Shown: in pieces, positions 5,682-7,020 of the stretch
Layout of the letters: every line of letters starts with the position of its first letter
Position numbering within the stretch: position 1 is the stretch's first letter
Source: Parcubacteria bacterium C7867-004
Lineage (GTDB): Bacteria; Patescibacteria; Paceibacteria; UBA9973; UBA2103
NCBI GenBank assembly: GCA_001189075.1
Contig: LFCN01000002.1
Location: 1 to 7,020, forward strand
Direction: 5' to 3'
DNA: 7,020 nucleotides
The notes under the pieces: generated by a model
Databases searched by the model: none
Seen by the model: the letters and a program-made list of their open reading frames with translations, nothing else
Told to the model about the DNA's origin: nothing
Translations under genes and position numbers: made by a program

Positions 5682-6902
5682 ATTACACTGCGTCTGATAC
5701 TGCTCCGGCAACCGCTTGCAGAGATCCGCTTTCTTGGCGGGATCAGTCGAATAGAACTGTACCTGTCCGGCAAGCTGCGTATAGCATGCCGTCTGAAACT
5801 CTCCGGTCGTGAGCGCACAGAAGCCAAAGGACGCATCCGGCGTATTCTCCCCGCCCCAGAAGAGTGACGCGAGCGCGGAAGACTGACAGGCCTTCTCGCC
5901 GAGCGTATCATTTGCTAGCGCGCACCAGTCGACTGTCTTCTGAAGCTCATCCGTCCGTGAAGCTCCGATGTCGCGCACATCTTTGCCGCGCGCGATCACG
6001 ATAAATTCTTTCCCAAAGCCGCCGTAGCAGGCGTTCCGTAGAAGATCATCGTCTTCCGAGAGCGCATTGCAGTACGCGAACGCGTCCTTGAAATTCTTCG
6101 GGGTCGGGTTCCGTAGATCAGCGCCCACTGCCTGGAAGAGATGCGGTGTGAGGTGGATGTAGCAAATCGGCTGCGCTTCCCGCGGCATGAACGAAGCGTC
6201 GCACGGTGCAAGCGGATCATCTTCCTTGAAGTACTTCCCTTTCTGCGCTTCCCACGCCTGTCGGTCATGCACGCCCGCCATCATCTCCATGGACGAGCCG
6301 CCCACGCACTCTATGTATTCACGATCGTTATGCTCTTTCGTGCCGACCTTCTTGCACATCTCAATCGACTTCTCGAAATCGTAGCCCGTATACGCGAGCA
6401 CGCCGTGCCCGAGGCCATGGAAGCACAGGTTGTAGGCGCCCTTGCCGCCCGGCGCTTTCTTACACGTCTCCGCGATCTCCGGCAGCGATCCTTCCCCGTG
6501 TTCAAGCAAGATGCCGATAACAACGGTGTGCGAGCACGCATTCCTGAAATCATCAGTACAGATCGCGATAGCAGCGATCCCCTTCTGCTTGTAGAGCATC
6601 TCTCCAACGACATGCGCAAGGAGATGAAGATCGATGCCCGGTGGAAACGGCGCGACGCGGAGGACCTTGAACGCGTACTCGGCGCCCTTATCCTCCGAAA
6701 GCTTCCGGAAGTAGTCCGAGTATTCCTGGAAGGTCCAGGTGGTACCGGTAAGCTCTTTCACCTCCTCGAAATTCTGCTGATGGGACGAGAGTACGGAATT
6801 GACGCGCGGCAGAAGTACCAAAACCGCTATCGTGAGCACTACGCCTGAGACGAATACGAGCGGCAGCGCGAACCGACGCATGTGAGACAGCATTCTTTGC
6901 AT
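5676..6902 (-). CDS. Membrane-anchored Cys/His-rich repeat protein, paralogue 1
   Basis: A 408-residue protein with a basic N-terminus and a membrane segment at about residues 11-31. Its 16 Cys all pair: 115/123, 147/160, 183/199, 234/247, 278/292, 327/339, 362/373 and 395/406. It has one more C-terminal pair than paralogues 2 and 3, and the last three pairs start 33-35 residues apart. The His core is H93-x3-H97, C123-S-H125 and C160-F-H162-G-L-G-H166, with Glu206 in SSMEMM. The usual GCYHG is changed to ACSHT, keeping Cys and His but losing both Gly. A second C-terminal H250-x3-H254 is present. The start is uncertain: ATGs at 6902, 6893 and 6881 are all in frame and none has a good Shine-Dalgarno. 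An in-frame TGA just upstream rules out a start before 6902. It is probably the first paralogue gene of the operon. Function unknown. Confidence 0.88.
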   Translation of the reverse strand: MQRMLSHMRRFALPLVFVSGVVLTIAVLVLLPRVNSVLSSHQQNFEEVKELTGTTWTFQEYSDYFRKLSEDKGAEYAFKVLRVAPFPPGIDLHLLAHVVGEMLYKQKGIAAIAICTDDFRNACSHTVVIGILLEHGEGSLPEIAETCKKAPGGKGAYNLCFHGLGHGVLAYTGYDFEKSIEMCKKVGTKEHNDREYIECVGGSSMEMMAGVHDRQAWEAQKGKYFKEDDPLAPCDASFMPREAQPICYIHLTPHLFQAVGADLRNPTPKNFKDAFAYCNALSEDDDLLRNACYGGFGKEFIVIARGKDVRDIGASRTDELQKTVDWCALANDTLGEKACQSSALASLFWGGENTPDASFGFCALTTGEFQTACYTQLAGQVQFYSTDPAKKADLCKRLPEQYQTQCNR

Positions 6903-6923
6903 AGGGGCATGATATCACGCACC

Positions 6924-7020
6924 CTAAAACTCAATAATCTTCGGGATGATGTTAACGATAGCTTTCAGTATGAGTCCGCCGCAGGCAAGGGTGTAGGTAG
7001 ACTGCTGCTCAAGATTGCCG
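6924..7020 (-). CDS. C-terminal end of a secreted Ig-like-module protein (partial, N-terminus off the right edge)
   Basis: The minus-strand frame entering at the right edge is open for 31 codons to a TAG at 6926-6924. The residues begin GNLEQQSTYTLACGG and end with a hydrophobic LILKAIVNIIPKIIEF tail. The first part matches the closing strand of the bacterial Ig-like modules common in Parcubacteria exported proteins, which typically read 'G-N-L-x3-T-T-Y-T-L-T-C-x-G'. The tail could be an amphipathic or membrane-associated helix. The stop lies 21 bp before the next start, so this gene is probably upstream in the same operon. With only 31 residues visible, the assignment rests on one short motif. 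Confidence 0.6.
   Translation of the reverse strand, partial: GNLEQQSTYTLACGGLILKAIVNIIPKIIEF

Noticed and set aside
6141..6848. Plus-strand open frame of 235 codons
   Set aside because: It is antisense to the first paralogue, which has regular Cys pairs and the conserved His core. The plus-strand product shows no recognisable domain.
2437..6902. Cys/His motifs as multiheme cytochrome c sites
   Set aside because: Heme c sites need C-x2-C-H (or close variants). The motifs here are C-x-H-G and widely spaced C-x7-15-C pairs, with no CxxCH in any of the four proteins.

Overview
The window is a tightly packed block of exported-protein genes, all on the minus strand. It reads right to left from a gene cut off at the right edge to one cut off at the left edge. 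No rRNA, tRNA, CRISPR array, transposase or housekeeping gene was seen. The likely source is a Patescibacteria/CPR bacterium, most likely of the Parcubacteria type. The reasons are the very short gaps and 4-bp ATGA overlaps, a right-edge gene ending in a 'GNL...TYTLxC' Ig-like module of the kind frequent in Parcubacteria surface proteins, a CARDB-type domain on the left-edge protein, a Cys-less cupredoxin-like protein, and a run of exported proteins of unknown function. UGA is used as a stop, so this is not a code-25 lineage such as Gracilibacteria. The lineage is an inference from style, not from a marker gene.

Layout in transcription order: (a) 7020-6924, the last 31 codons of a secreted Ig-like-module protein; (b) 6902-2437, four consecutive genes for paralogous membrane-anchored Cys/His-rich proteins of 408, 327, 333 and 414 aa; (c) 2416-2033, a small anchored cupredoxin-like protein that keeps a His cluster but has no Cys ligand; (d) 1997-1032, a membrane-anchored, Cys-free protein resembling a WD40/PD40 beta-propeller; (e) 1035-1, a secreted protein with an N-terminal six-Cys segment, a roughly 105-residue Tyr-rich repeat tract and a CARDB-like domain, running off the left edge. 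Gaps are 21, 3, -4, 9, 20, 35 and -4 bp, so the whole block is plausibly one operon with translational coupling at several junctions.

The most notable content is the four-gene paralogue array. Each protein has an N-terminal membrane anchor, then a core with two H-x3-H motifs and a C-x-H motif between them, then repeats in which one Cys pair (usually C-x10-13-C) recurs roughly every 34-35 residues in the clearest stretches. That period is the one expected of TPR/Sel1-like helical hairpins, here apparently stapled by one disulfide per hairpin. I do not recognise a named family. The proteins look like an envelope-anchored, disulfide-rich scaffold with a conserved His (possibly metal) site, made together with a His-rich cupredoxin-like protein and surface proteins. 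How they work together (metal handling, surface assembly or partner binding) is not shown by the sequence.
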